Both the position numbers and the translations under genes were made by a program. This document shows, one piece after another, positions 1 to 8,204 of a stretch of 34,149 nucleotides of DNA. Source of the stretch: Prevotella sp. Its GTDB lineage: Bacteria; Bacteroidota; Bacteroidia; Bacteroidales; Bacteroidaceae. The DNA is taken from assembly GCA_017474485.1 (NCBI GenBank), contig JAFVHO010000117.1, forward strand, positions 1 through 34,149, in the 5' to 3' direction. The first letter of the stretch is position 1; every line of letters begins with the position of its first letter. The notes under the pieces are model-generated. The model had not been told where the DNA came from, ran no database searches, and saw only the letters and a list, made by a program, of their open reading frames with translations.

Positions 1-1
1 A

Positions 2-568
2 GTAATTGCACAGCGCCGAGTGCTTAAAATCGGCAAGAATCCGGGAGTGAAGAAGTTCGTGATGCGTCCTGAGCTCTACACGTCGCTCACCGAGAAGAAA
101 GTGTTCAGCGAGGCCGCCACCCATAGCGGCATCAGCGCAGGAGTCATCAAGGCGGCTTGGGATGCCGCAGGCGAAGTCATCCGCACGTGGGCTACCGAGG
201 GTCACAGCGTACCCCTGCCCGGACTGGGAACCATGCGCTTCAGCGTGCGTTCGAAGGCAGTGGAGGATCTGGAGGACGTGAAGACCTCACTCATCAGTAC
301 CCGCCGCATTGTGTTCACCCCCAGCGTCGACGTGAAGGACGAGCTGAAGAACACCTCAATTCAAATCACCTGCCTGGACGAGGACGGCACCGTGCTGAAG
401 CGCGTGACCTCTGGCGACAGCGGAGATGTGGAGGACAATGAGAATGGCGGAACCAACGAAAACCAAAACCAAAACGAAAACGGTGGCGGTTCTAACAGCG
501 GTTCGAACACCGGTGGTGGTGACAACGGAGGCGACAACGGCGATGGCCCAAAAGACGATGAGGACTAA
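2..568 (+). CDS. HU-like DNA-binding protein with long acidic Asn/Gly-rich tail (5' end cut off)
   Basis: The reading frame is open from the first bases of the window, so the N-terminus is probably outside. A GTG at 20 is possible but falls inside what looks like the first strand of the fold. The first ~115 residues resemble the Bacteroidetes HU-like (HU/IHF superfamily) proteins: a basic start (KIGKNPGVKKF), a helical middle, then the GLGTMRFSV turn that matches the beta-arm of HU, and an RIVFTPS strand. Such proteins bind DNA and may shape the nucleoid; that role is inferred from the family. The last ~55 residues are low-complexity Asn, Gly, Asp, Glu and Ser and probably disordered. A small gene follows after 3 bp, the usual partner of this family, so the two are likely co-transcribed and end at the hairpin at 709. 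Confidence 0.8.
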   Translation, partial: VIAQRRVLKIGKNPGVKKFVMRPELYTSLTEKKVFSEAATHSGISAGVIKAAWDAAGEVIRTWATEGHSVPLPGLGTMRFSVRSKAVEDLEDVKTSLISTRRIVFTPSVDVKDELKNTSIQITCLDEDGTVLKRVTSGDSGDVEDNENGGTNENQNQNENGGGSNSGSNTGGGDNGGDNGDGPKDDED

Positions 569-571
569 GCT

Positions 572-685
572 ATGAAGAAGGAAACATGGAAGACGGTGAT
601 TCAGGTCGCCATTAGCATTCTGACGGCGGCACTGACCGCTATGGGTACCACGTCGTGCATGGGACACGGCCCACTCGCAATCTGA
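572..685 (+). CDS. Small hydrophobic 'smalltalk'-type protein, 37 aa
   Basis: This 37-residue frame starts with MKKETWKTVIQ, continues with a hydrophobic Ile/Leu/Ala/Thr stretch (about residues 9-27) and carries TTSCMG near the end. That pattern matches the tiny 'smalltalk' proteins found in Bacteroides and Prevotella next to HU-like genes. Function is unknown. The hydrophobic segment and the Cys (residue 29) suggest membrane association, possibly as a very short lipoprotein, but this is inference. It begins 3 bp after the HU-like stop codon, so translation is probably coupled. A strong terminator follows 23 bp after its stop. Confidence 0.75.
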   Translation: MKKETWKTVIQVAISILTAALTAMGTTSCMGHGPLAI

Positions 686-708
686 ACGGAAACACACAAC
701 TCTCAACG

Positions 709-747
709 TCCGCAATCTCCCACAAGAGGTTGCGGATTTTCTTTGTT
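709..747 (+). terminator. Intrinsic terminator after the HU-like/smalltalk pair
   Basis: An 11-bp stem with one G-T pair (TCCGCAATCTC at 709-719 with GAGGTTGCGGA at 726-736), a 6-base loop and a following T-rich run form a clear rho-independent terminator on the plus strand. Confidence 0.85.
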
Positions 748-751
748 ACTT

Positions 752-781
752 TGACTTTGTGACATTTGACTTTGTGACATT
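752..781. repeat. 15-bp tandem repeat, two copies
   Basis: The unit TGACTTTGTGACATT occurs twice in direct succession (752-766 and 767-781) in the space between two gene ends. It can be read as alternating 7- and 8-bp units, in keeping with other junction repeats in this window. No function is evident. Confidence 0.7.
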
Positions 782-807
782 AAGCAGATATGAAAACTGA
801 CAGGAAA

Positions 808-1293
808 CTAAAAGGTTTGGACGTACATGTCGTCAACAGGCTCTTTGGTCTTAGCAGACTGGGACTTTTGCTTCTTTTTTGACGCCTTTACCTTTGCAGA
901 CTTTGCGCTTGCAGGTTTTACCGTCCGTGTTTCCGGCAAGTCCAAGTCTATACGGTCGTCACCACTATTGGTGGGGTCAAATCCGCTGTCATCAGAACTG
1001 TAGGCGCGTTGACGGGCAGCTCTGCGCTGTGCCTGCTCCAGACGGTATTGCTGCATCTTTTCCTCTTGTTTCTTTTCCTCAGCAGCACCAATGGCAGCAC
1101 CGATGGCTGCACCACTTGCCATACCAACCACCTGTCCGACATGGCTGCCTCGCCAGCCTCCAGATATGCCGCCGATAGACGAGCCTATCATGGCTCCAAA
1201 CATGCCACCTGTCATTGCACCATTGGCTGTATAGGTACTGCAACTGCTCATAGTCAGTATTGACAACATTGTTATAAAGATCATCTTTTTCAT
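808..1293 (-). CDS. Glycine-zipper lipoprotein, 161 aa
   Basis: A longer frame reaches back to 1482, but the ATG at 1293 is preferred because it gives a lipoprotein signal (MKKMIFITMLSILTMSSC, Cys18) and lies 27 bases after a good promoter box. Residues ~25-71 are rich in GxxxG-like spacing (GAMTGGMFGAMIG, GAAIGAAIGAA), the pattern of glycine-zipper proteins that insert two close-packed helices in a membrane. A Glu/Gln/Arg-rich, probably helical segment follows, then a Lys/Ser/Ala-rich basic tail. Function is not known; such proteins are usually called outer-membrane or envelope lipoproteins. It stands alone, divergent from queC. The lipobox is imperfect (MSSC), so anchoring is likely but not certain. 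Confidence 0.75.
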   Translation of the reverse strand: MKKMIFITMLSILTMSSCSTYTANGAMTGGMFGAMIGSSIGGISGGWRGSHVGQVVGMASGAAIGAAIGAAEEKKQEEKMQQYRLEQAQRRAARQRAYSSDDSGFDPTNSGDDRIDLDLPETRTVKPASAKSAKVKASKKKQKSQSAKTKEPVDDMYVQTF

Positions 1294-1320
1294 AATCGTC
1301 TGCTTTTTGATGTTTACGCT

Positions 1321-1353
1321 GCAAAGATACATACTTTTTTGTATGTTGTCAAA
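1321..1353 (-). promoter_or_regulatory. Promoter of the glycine-zipper lipoprotein gene
   Basis: On the minus strand a TTTG (1353-1350) is followed after 20 bp by TATCTTTGC (1329-1321), matching the Bacteroidetes sigma-ABfr consensus TTTG/N19-21/TAnnTTTG. The spacer holds an inverted repeat, ACATAC and GTATGT around six T (1329-1346), which could be an operator or chance. Confidence 0.75.
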
Positions 1354-1466
1354 GGGGAAAACCCGAAAAGATGCAGGGGAAATCCCTAAAGTTAAGTCCG
1401 TCACGATAAAAACGGTCTTCATTGAAAATAAATTCTCATTTCCTTCGGTTAATCGAATTTTTGCAC

Positions 1467-1506
1467 TATCTTTGCAAATCAAAATGTAGTAATTAAGCGA
1501 AGGAGG
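1467..1506 (+). promoter_or_regulatory. queC promoter -7 box and strong Shine-Dalgarno
   Basis: TATCTTTGC at 1467-1475 matches the Bacteroidetes -7 box; no good -33 box was seen. AGGAGG at 1501-1506 lies 8 bases before the ATG at 1515, a canonical ribosome-binding site, uncommon in a phylum that mostly lacks them. The short leader shows no preQ1 riboswitch pattern. Confidence 0.65.
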
Positions 1507-1514
1507 CTGGAAAA

Positions 1515-2168
1515 ATGAAGGATTCAGTATTGATATTAAGCGGTGGTGTAGATTCTACCACCTTGTTATATGACGAGCAGGAGCGTATTGCGCTGGCCAT
1601 CTCGTTCGACTACGGTTCGAAACATAATGCACGTGAGATACCGTTTGCCCGTTTGCATTGCGAACGGTTGGGCATCAAGCACATCACGATACCGTTGGAC
1701 TTCATGACGAAATATTTTGTTAGTTCGCTGTTGGAAGGTGGCGAGGAGATTCCTGAGGGTCACTATGCGGACGAAAATATGAAGTCGACGGTGGTGCCCT
1801 TCCGTAATGGTATCATGCTGTCGATAGCTGTAGGTATTGCTGAGTCGAGTGGACTGAAATATGTGATGATGGCCAATCACGGAGGCGACCACACCATTTA
1901 TCCCGACTGTCGTCCGGAGTTTGTGGATGCCTTCGATCAGGCAGCTGCGGCAGGTACCTTCGTGAATGTACATCTGCGTTCGCCCTATACCAATATTACT
2001 AAAGGTGATATTGCACGTCGAGGCAAGGCCTTGGGCATTGACTACAGCGAGACGTGGTCGTGCTACAAGGGTGGTGAGCACCATTGTGGCAAGTGCGGCA
2101 CGTGTGTAGAGCGCCGCGAAGCCTTTGCCGAAGCAGGCATCGAGGATACGACGGAGTATGATGTCTGA
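1515..2168 (+). CDS. queC: 7-cyano-7-deazaguanine (preQ0) synthase
   Basis: QueC converts 7-carboxy-7-deazaguanine and ammonia with ATP to preQ0, the precursor of the tRNA base queuosine, in the cytoplasm. The PP-loop ATP-binding motif SGGVDST is at residues 9-15. The zinc-binding cysteines near the C-terminus are all present (C183, C191, C194, C197 in the CYKGGEHHCGKCGTC region). The 217-residue length is normal for the family. The start is supported by AGGAGG 8 bases upstream. Other queuosine genes (queD, queE, queF) are not adjacent, so the pathway must be completed elsewhere. It is convergent with radA, with 18 bp between the stop codons. Confidence 0.95.
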   Translation: MKDSVLILSGGVDSTTLLYDEQERIALAISFDYGSKHNAREIPFARLHCERLGIKHITIPLDFMTKYFVSSLLEGGEEIPEGHYADENMKSTVVPFRNGIMLSIAVGIAESSGLKYVMMANHGGDHTIYPDCRPEFVDAFDQAAAAGTFVNVHLRSPYTNITKGDIARRGKALGIDYSETWSCYKGGEHHCGKCGTCVERREAFAEAGIEDTTEYDV

Positions 2169-2186
2169 TGTAAGATGGCTGAAGGC

Positions 2187-3581
2187 TTAGCCAAAGAGGG
2201 CACGGAGGGCTTCTTCGACTTTGCGGACAGGCACGAGTTCAATCTTGAACTTCTTGCGATTCAGACCTGAGAGGTTGTATTTCGGAATGATGATATGCTG
2301 GAATCCCAACTTCTCAGCCTCGCTGATGCGCTGTTCGATACGAGCCACAGGACGTACCTCGCCACTTAATCCTACCTCGCCAGCCATACACCAGCCCTCT
2401 TCGATGGGTGTGTCGACATTGCTCGACAATACGGCAGCAATGACGCTGAGATCCATAGCCATATCCGTGACGCGCAGTCCACCGGCAATATTCAGGAAGA
2501 CGTCCTTCTGCATCAGTTTGAAGCCTACGCGTTTCTCCAATACAGCCAACAACATATTCAGACGTCGCTGGTCGAAACCTGTAGCGGAGCGTTGAGGTGT
2601 GCCGTATGCAGCAGAAGACACCAAAGCCTGCGTTTCGACAAGGAAGGGGCGAACGCCCTCGATGGCACTCGAAATAGCAACACCCGAGAGACCGTCGTGA
2701 TTGTCTGTCAGTAGCAGTTCAGAAGGATTGCTGACCTGTCGAAGACCTGTCTGCTGCATCTCGTAGATGCCTAATTCTGATGTGCTTCCAAAGCGGTTCT
2801 TGATAGAGCGCAGGATGCGGTACATATAGTGCTGATCGCCCTCGAACTGGATGACGGTATCGACGATGTGTTCAAGAATCTTCGGACCAGCCAGCGTACC
2901 TTCCTTGGTGATATGGCCTATGAGAATGACGGGAACACCACTGGTCTTGGCAAAGCGAAGCAGGGCAGAGGCACATTCACGTACCTGAGCAATGGAGCCT
3001 GCTGAGGACTCGACATCCTCCGTAGAAATGGTCTGTATGGAGTCGACAACCAAGAGTTCAGGCTGTACTTCCTTGATATGTTCGAAAATGGCTTCGAGGG
3101 AGTTTTCGCAGAGCAGCAGGAAGTTGTCGTCAGCGGGTAAACCGCTGACCGCCAGCCTTTCAGCACGCATCTTCAACTGGTGAGCACTCTCCTCACCGCT
3201 GACGTATAGCACGCGCTTGTCCGTCAGGGCGAGCATGGTTTGCAGCGTAAGCGTCGATTTGCCGATACCCGGTTCACCACCCAGTAGTACGATGCTGCCA
3301 GGCACCAAACCACCACCCAAGACTCGATTCAACTCGCTGTCGTGCATATCGATGCGAGGATCGTCGTGGGCCGAGATGTCTTTCAGACGCAGCACCTTGT
3401 TTTCCCTAAGTTGCCGACCAGCCGAAGCAGCTGCCGAAGTGGCTGCCACCTTTTTCTGGGTATCAGCCACCTTAATCTCCTTATATGTATTCCATTGGCC
3501 ACAAGCGGGGCACTTGCCTATCCACTTGGCCGACTCCTGTCCGCAGTTCTCGCAGACGTACATGATTTTATCCTTTGCCAT
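2187..3581 (-). CDS. radA: DNA repair ATPase RadA
   Basis: RadA is a RecA-like ATPase that helps process branched recombination intermediates. All landmarks are visible: the N-terminal four-cysteine zinc finger (C10, C13, C24, C27), Walker A GEPGIGKS at 102-109, the RadA-specific KNRFG motif at 261-265, and a C-terminal Lon-protease-like domain (roughly residues 290-464). Length (464) is typical. The ATG at 3581 is only 7 bases from the -7 box, which suggests a nearly leaderless mRNA. It is divergent from the substrate-binding lipoprotein gene. Confidence 0.97.
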   Translation of the reverse strand: MAKDKIMYVCENCGQESAKWIGKCPACGQWNTYKEIKVADTQKKVAATSAAASAGRQLRENKVLRLKDISAHDDPRIDMHDSELNRVLGGGLVPGSIVLLGGEPGIGKSTLTLQTMLALTDKRVLYVSGEESAHQLKMRAERLAVSGLPADDNFLLLCENSLEAIFEHIKEVQPELLVVDSIQTISTEDVESSAGSIAQVRECASALLRFAKTSGVPVILIGHITKEGTLAGPKILEHIVDTVIQFEGDQHYMYRILRSIKNRFGSTSELGIYEMQQTGLRQVSNPSELLLTDNHDGLSGVAISSAIEGVRPFLVETQALVSSAAYGTPQRSATGFDQRRLNMLLAVLEKRVGFKLMQKDVFLNIAGGLRVTDMAMDLSVIAAVLSSNVDTPIEEGWCMAGEVGLSGEVRPVARIEQRISEAEKLGFQHIIIPKYNLSGLNRKKFKIELVPVRKVEEALRALFG

Positions 3582-3588
3582 ATTGGCT

Positions 3589-3597
3589 ACAAAGATA
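3589..3597 (-). promoter_or_regulatory. radA promoter -7 box
   Basis: TATCTTTGT on the minus strand matches TAnnTTTG and ends 7 bases before the radA start codon. No clear -33 box was seen; that position is occupied by the heptad repeat at 3607-3645. Confidence 0.65.
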
Positions 3598-3606
3598 CGC
3601 TTATTT

Positions 3607-3645
3607 AATTAGAAATTAGTAATTAGTAATTAGAAATTATGATTA
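3607..3645 (+). repeat. Heptad repeat element copy A: four 7-bp units plus AATTATGATTA
   Basis: Four units (AATTAGA, AATTAGT, AATTAGT, AATTAGA) are followed directly by the anchor AATTATGATTA. The same design occurs at 8099, 8199 (inverted) and 12035 (inverted). This copy lies between the divergent radA and substrate-binding protein genes. Confidence 0.9.
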
Positions 3646-3693
3646 CTTTACAATCTTTTTCATTTATCACTCTCCATTTTTCACTTTTTTGTG

Positions 3694-3702
3694 TAACTTT
3701 GC
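3694..3702 (+). promoter_or_regulatory. Promoter -7 box of the substrate-binding lipoprotein gene
   Basis: TAACTTTGC matches the Bacteroidetes -7 box and ends 9 bases before the ATG at 3712, leaving almost no 5' leader and no room for a ribosome-binding site. Confidence 0.65.
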
Positions 3703-3711
3703 AGCGAATTT

Positions 3712-4671
3712 ATGAAGAATCTGATAATTATCATAGTCGGCTTGCTGCTTGTGGTGGCTTGCGGACAGAGTTACGAAGAGACCAAGCGTATAGCCAATGC
3801 GAATCGTCGCGAGGCTATGCGCAGGGATTCGGCAGCGCTGAAAGTGGCTGTGCTGCCTACGTTGGATTGTCTTCCTTTGTATGTTGCTGAATACTACCAA
3901 CTATTTGACACGATTCGTGGTGGTGTCCGCCTGAAGCGCTTTACGGCTCAGATGGATTGCGACACAGCGATGGAGCGTGGTCGTGTGGAGGGTACGGTAA
4001 CTGACTTGGTACGTGCCGTCCGTATGCAGCAGCGTGGAACGAAGCTGCGCTACGTGACGGTAACGAATGCCTATTGGCAGCTCATAACCAACCGAAATGC
4101 CCGTATCCACCAGCTAAAGCAGTTGGATGATAAGATGGTGGCGATGACGCGATTCTCGTTTACCGATATGCTGACAGATAAGGTCCGCGACTCCGTGAAA
4201 CTGAAGGAGGAACGCGTATTCAAAGTACAGATTAATGATGTGAATGTGCGTATGCTGATGTTGCAGAACAACGAGATGGATGCTCTCTGGATGACAGAAC
4301 CACAGGCCTCAATGGCACGACTGATGAAACATCATGTTGTGTACGATTCGCGTGCGACGAAGATACAGCCAGGTGTGATTGCCTTCCGTGAGAAGGAAAT
4401 GCGTCACCCTGAGCGTGCCCAGCAGTTACAGCTATTCGTAAAAGCCTATAACCAGGCTTGCGACTCGATTAATAAGAATGGATTCAAACACTATCGCGAC
4501 CTGATTATGCGTCATTGTAACGTCAGGAAAGAGGTGGTGGATTCGCTGCCCGACGTGAAGAAGAATCCGTATGTTTACATGCAAGGCCCACGTCAGGAAG
4601 ATGTGACTCAGGTAGAGAAGTGGCTGGGAGTGAAAACAACGCCTAAAAATAATAAGGATGGGAACAATTGA
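3712..4671 (+). CDS. Orphan ABC-type substrate-binding lipoprotein (NMT1/SsuA-like), 319 aa
   Basis: The protein begins with a lipoprotein signal (LLLVVAC, Cys17). After a charged linker, 'KVAVLPTLDCLPLYVAEYY' resembles the start of periplasmic binding proteins of the NMT1/ThiY/SsuA type, which bind small molecules for ABC import. Later pieces (a 'VAMTRFSFTD' loop, 'MDALWMTEPQASMARL', 'GVIAFREKEM') fit the second lobe of that fold. No permease or ATPase gene is adjacent, so it may serve a distant transporter or have become a sensor or binding protein. Its last 14 bases overlap the TPR gene, implying translational coupling and a shared job. Ligand unknown. Confidence 0.7.
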   Translation: MKNLIIIIVGLLLVVACGQSYEETKRIANANRREAMRRDSAALKVAVLPTLDCLPLYVAEYYQLFDTIRGGVRLKRFTAQMDCDTAMERGRVEGTVTDLVRAVRMQQRGTKLRYVTVTNAYWQLITNRNARIHQLKQLDDKMVAMTRFSFTDMLTDKVRDSVKLKEERVFKVQINDVNVRMLMLQNNEMDALWMTEPQASMARLMKHHVVYDSRATKIQPGVIAFREKEMRHPERAQQLQLFVKAYNQACDSINKNGFKHYRDLIMRHCNVRKEVVDSLPDVKKNPYVYMQGPRQEDVTQVEKWLGVKTTPKNNKDGNN

Positions 4672-6847
4672 CACATCGCTACACCGCATCTACTACCAGC
4701 TGCAGGCTGGTAATGCTGGGTTGGCCATTATGGAGATGGAAACCTATCTGATGGCTTGGCCCAACCAACAGTCGCGTGAAAAACTGGAGACGCTGAGGAG
4801 CGAATACAACCTGATGGCCGACTACTGGATGCAGGGTGCTACTGACCCTGAGCGTGATGAGCAGTACAATAGGCTGTTGCAGCGCATCTATGTACTGATG
4901 GCCAATATCGCCATTCACCGCCATCTGAGTGCTACATCGTTCCTGCAACAGCTGCATCACAATGCCCGTCAGACATGGCATCCGATGAATCTTGAAACCA
5001 TCCGTCAGGAGATGGAGAACTTTGTGAGCGAGGTGGCTATGCTGGAATTGGAGCCCGAACATACCAGAAAAGAGAAGAGTTTGGCTCTCTACAAGACTCA
5101 CCAGCAGCAAATGAACCAATTGTTCAACTATATGCTGACATCGAACATCTGGTCAGAGGGTACGGGTCGCATGATGGAAGAACTATTGGTTTCGCCAACT
5201 ATCGACGCTATCGATCAGCAGTTGCTGGTATCGGCTGTGATGCTGTCGTTGATGAATCGTTTCGATATAGTGAAATTCAGGACACTGGTGGACGTATACC
5301 GACGTTCGACGGATGAGCATGTACGTCAGCGTGCCCTTGTGGGTTGGGTGTTAGGTATTGACGACGACATGTTGGAAATCTATCCTGAGCAGCGAACATT
5401 GATTGAGGAACTGCTGAAATCGAAGCGTACGTGTGCCGAACTGACGGAGTTGCAAATCCAGATGATTTACACGATGGATGCCGAAAAGGATACCAATACC
5501 GTGCAGCAGGAAATCATGCCTGACATTCTGAAGAACAATACCTTCCGTGTCACAAAGAATGGCATCGAAGAGATTGAAGACGACGCCCTTGAGGACGTGC
5601 TGCATCCTGATGCCTCTGAACAGCGTATGGAGAAGTTGGAACAGTCGTTCCAGCGGATGATAGACATGCAGCGCAAGGGGTCCGACATCTTCTATGGCGG
5701 TTTTTCGCAAACCAAGCGTTTCCCCTTTTTCTATGACATCTCAAACTGGTTTGTGCCTTTCTTTATTCAGCATCCTGACATTGCTCAGTTCATAGAGAAA
5801 TTCGAGGACAACCGTTTCCTGACGTCCATCATGAACAAAGGACCTTTCTGCAATAGCGACAAGTATTCGTTTGTGATAGCCTTCCAACAGGTTGTCAATC
5901 AGTTGCCTGAAAGTCTACGCCAAGCCATGAAGCGTGGTGAGGCCACCATGGGTGATATGACTATGGACCATGAAGAACAGCAGACGCCAGCCTTTATCCG
6001 TCGAAATTATCTGATGGATCTGTATCGCTTCTTCCGCCTGTTCCCTAATCGTCAGGCGCTTATCAATCCCTTTTCCCGGACAGGTATACAGTTAGCTACA
6101 TGTTGCTTCTTCTGCTCTAAGGTGTTCAATCAAACACCGCTTGACGCTTATAAGCCTGAGGTGGTGAGAGTGATGAAGAAACATCTGTATGACTTTGAGG
6201 CAGAACTATTGCTGGATTCCTTCCCGGAGTCGATGCGCGACGTTCAGTATTATTTGTGGAAGGAAGACTATTCGGATGCCCTGAAATTGGACCCGGATAA
6301 TGAACGGGCACTATCGGCCAGGGCGCGTTATTATTTCAGCGAGGGATTGTATGAAGATGCCAATGATGACTACGAACGTCTGCTGTTGCTGCATCCTAAC
6401 AAGGTGAGCTATATGCTGAACAAGGCTGTCTGTCTGGTGAATATGGATGAATATGAGGATGCCCTGAAGTTGCTCTACCAGTTGAACTATGAGCACGACG
6501 AGGATGTGAACATCCAAAGGGTGCTGGCGTGGGCATTGATATGCGACGGCAAGATGGAACAGGCTGAAAAGCTGTATCAGCAGTTGACAAGTAATGATAG
6601 TGCTACGAGTGAGGACTATCTGAATAAAGGCTATTGTCTGTGGCTGATGGGGCGCATTAAGGAGGCTGACGCTTGTTTCGACCAGTACTTTATATTGGGT
6701 GGCGACTACTATGAGGCTTTCAACAATAGAGAATGGTTGCACCAACGCGGCATTAGCGATACGGACATCCGTCTGATGCAGGCAATGGTGATGCAACACG
6801 ACTCTGCCCGCAGGGCTGAGGAACGCAAAGGCGGTTTGCCCTTTTGA
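4658..6847 (+). CDS. Large TPR-repeat protein, 729 aa
   Basis: No signal peptide or membrane segment is apparent, so a cytoplasmic location is likely. The first ~520 residues are mostly helical and are not recognised. Residues ~530-700 carry about four tetratricopeptide repeats, seen in phrases such as 'ERALSARARYYFSEGLYEDA' and 'YLNKGYCLWLMGRIKEADAC', with the expected small and aromatic positions. TPRs hold protein partners, so a scaffold role is plausible. The ATG at 4658 overlaps the upstream lipoprotein gene by 14 bases; AATAAGG just before it is a weak ribosome site. The pair probably functions together, but the process is unknown. An octad-type repeat follows the stop codon. Confidence 0.8.
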   Translation: MGTIDTSLHRIYYQLQAGNAGLAIMEMETYLMAWPNQQSREKLETLRSEYNLMADYWMQGATDPERDEQYNRLLQRIYVLMANIAIHRHLSATSFLQQLHHNARQTWHPMNLETIRQEMENFVSEVAMLELEPEHTRKEKSLALYKTHQQQMNQLFNYMLTSNIWSEGTGRMMEELLVSPTIDAIDQQLLVSAVMLSLMNRFDIVKFRTLVDVYRRSTDEHVRQRALVGWVLGIDDDMLEIYPEQRTLIEELLKSKRTCAELTELQIQMIYTMDAEKDTNTVQQEIMPDILKNNTFRVTKNGIEEIEDDALEDVLHPDASEQRMEKLEQSFQRMIDMQRKGSDIFYGGFSQTKRFPFFYDISNWFVPFFIQHPDIAQFIEKFEDNRFLTSIMNKGPFCNSDKYSFVIAFQQVVNQLPESLRQAMKRGEATMGDMTMDHEEQQTPAFIRRNYLMDLYRFFRLFPNRQALINPFSRTGIQLATCCFFCSKVFNQTPLDAYKPEVVRVMKKHLYDFEAELLLDSFPESMRDVQYYLWKEDYSDALKLDPDNERALSARARYYFSEGLYEDANDDYERLLLLHPNKVSYMLNKAVCLVNMDEYEDALKLLYQLNYEHDEDVNIQRVLAWALICDGKMEQAEKLYQQLTSNDSATSEDYLNKGYCLWLMGRIKEADACFDQYFILGGDYYEAFNNREWLHQRGISDTDIRLMQAMVMQHDSARRAEERKGGLPF

Positions 6848-6884
6848 AATTGAGAAATTGAGGAAATGAGGAATTGAGGAAATG
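6848..6884. repeat. Junction repeat with ~8-bp period
   Basis: Units such as AAATTGAG, AAATGAGG and AATTGAGG follow each other and fill the entire gap between the TPR stop codon and the convergent phospholipase-D-like gene. No terminator hairpin was seen here. Confidence 0.65.
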
Positions 6885-8204
6885 TTACAGGAACGGCTGT
6901 AACAGGTGGGCAAACCACCCACGGAACTTCTGCCATCCTGTACGGAATTCATCCCATGTTTCATCTGTTAGCTGGAACGACTGTTGCTTGTCGCGCCAGA
7001 ACATATTGTCGAGTTCCTGCGTCGTGTTCTTGTCAACAATGACCGCATTCTCCTCAAAATCACACTTCAGACTGCGTGCATCGAGATTGGTACTGCCTAC
7101 GGTGCAGTAGCGCCCATCAACCATCATGATTTTCGAATGGTGGAAACCTGGCTTGTAGAGCCAGACAATGACACCACGTTTCTGTAGTTTGCGAGCCTGA
7201 TAGAGTGCACAGTCAGGTGTCAGGGGAATGTCGCTTTTTGATGACAGCATGATCTCTACTTTAACACCACGACGAATGGCCCGTGTCAGCGCGCGTGTCA
7301 CAGTCGGAATGAGCGTGAAGTAGGGGTTGATGATATGAATGGAATCCTGCGCCTGATTGATGGCGTTGATATAGAAAGTGCGCATAATTTTGGGCGTGAT
7401 GCCAGGTTCGCGATTAATGATGCCCACCATCTTACGTCCTTTGGTGGCAGTAGTGTCTGGCTTCAGGTCGGAAAATTTGGTGAGCGTGCCACCACGGAAG
7501 TATTTGGCACCGCTGACCTGTTGTTTGGTGGCGCGATTCCAGATACGGAGGAAGATGCTCTGCAGGTCGTTGACAGCATCGCCCTCGATGCGGCAATGCA
7601 TATCGCGCCATTCGCCTACCTGTTCCGTACCTTTTATATAATAGTCGGCTACATTCATACCGCCCGTATAAGCTATACGTCCATCAATGACTACAATCTT
7701 TCGGTGGTCACGTCCATAGATGTGATTGACCCAGGGAAATCGGATAGGGGAGTACTCTACAATCTCAATGCCCTCCTCGCGTAGAGGCTTTAGGTGATAT
7801 TTCTTCAGAGGCTGGTTGTTGGAGTCGTTGCCAAAGCCATCGAACATCGCACGTACTTCAACGCCCTCTCTGCTTTTCGCCTTCAGCAGTTCGAACAAAA
7901 GCATGGCAATGGAGTCATTACGGAAGTTGAAGTACTCCAGATGGATGCTGCTCTTGGCCTGACGGATGGCCTGAAACATATCATCGAATTTCTGCTGACC
8001 CGACAGCAACAGCGTCACACTATTGTCGTGTGAGAAACGGATGTTGCTTTCGCGTAATGTCTGAACTATCAGCGAGTCGCTCGTCTGCGCTTTTGCGCAA
8101 TTAGAAATTAGTAATGAGTAATGAGTAATTATGATTACAATTAATAAACGAAAGCCAATATTATGTAAACCCCAATGGCATATTCTGCCTACACAACAAA
8201 TCAT
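6885..8204 (-). CDS. Phospholipase D / cardiolipin synthase-like protein, 439 aa
   Basis: Two complete HKD motifs are present: H167-x-K169-x4-D174 (HRKIVVID) and H356-x-K358-x4-D363 (HSKIMMVD), each followed by the usual Gly/Ser and Asn (GGMN, GSTN). This is the hallmark of the PLD superfamily and the layout fits bacterial cardiolipin synthases, which transfer phosphatidyl groups. Unlike typical synthases there are not two N-terminal membrane helices, but one hydrophobic stretch (residues ~18-34) ending in CAKAQ, so it may be exported or anchored once. The start codon and signal are encoded inside repeat DNA (8099-8236), so the true start is uncertain. It lies 37 bases downstream of the HTCS-type regulator and may be co-transcribed. 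Confidence 0.85.
   Translation of the reverse strand: MICCVGRICHWGLHNIGFRLLIVIIITHYSLLISNCAKAQTSDSLIVQTLRESNIRFSHDNSVTLLLSGQQKFDDMFQAIRQAKSSIHLEYFNFRNDSIAMLLFELLKAKSREGVEVRAMFDGFGNDSNNQPLKKYHLKPLREEGIEIVEYSPIRFPWVNHIYGRDHRKIVVIDGRIAYTGGMNVADYYIKGTEQVGEWRDMHCRIEGDAVNDLQSIFLRIWNRATKQQVSGAKYFRGGTLTKFSDLKPDTTATKGRKMVGIINREPGITPKIMRTFYINAINQAQDSIHIINPYFTLIPTVTRALTRAIRRGVKVEIMLSSKSDIPLTPDCALYQARKLQKRGVIVWLYKPGFHHSKIMMVDGRYCTVGSTNLDARSLKCDFEENAVIVDKNTTQELDNMFWRDKQQSFQLTDETWDEFRTGWQKFRGWFAHLLQPFL
8099..8137 (+). repeat. Heptad repeat element copy B, inside the phospholipase-D-like gene
   Basis: Four units (AATTAGA, AATTAGT, AATGAGT, AATGAGT) plus AATTATGATTA. Read on the minus strand this DNA encodes the residues THYSLLISN of the signal peptide. 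It forms an inverted pair with copy C: 34 of 38 bases match, with 62 bp between. Confidence 0.9.

Noticed and set aside
808-1482. The longer start at 1482 for the glycine-zipper lipoprotein
   Set aside because: It would place 63 non-membrane residues before a good lipoprotein signal and would start upstream of the promoter box.
1476-1514. A preQ1 riboswitch before queC
   Set aside because: The leader is only about 35 bases and lacks the C-rich loop and A-rich tail of the preQ1 aptamer; it contains just a ribosome-binding site.
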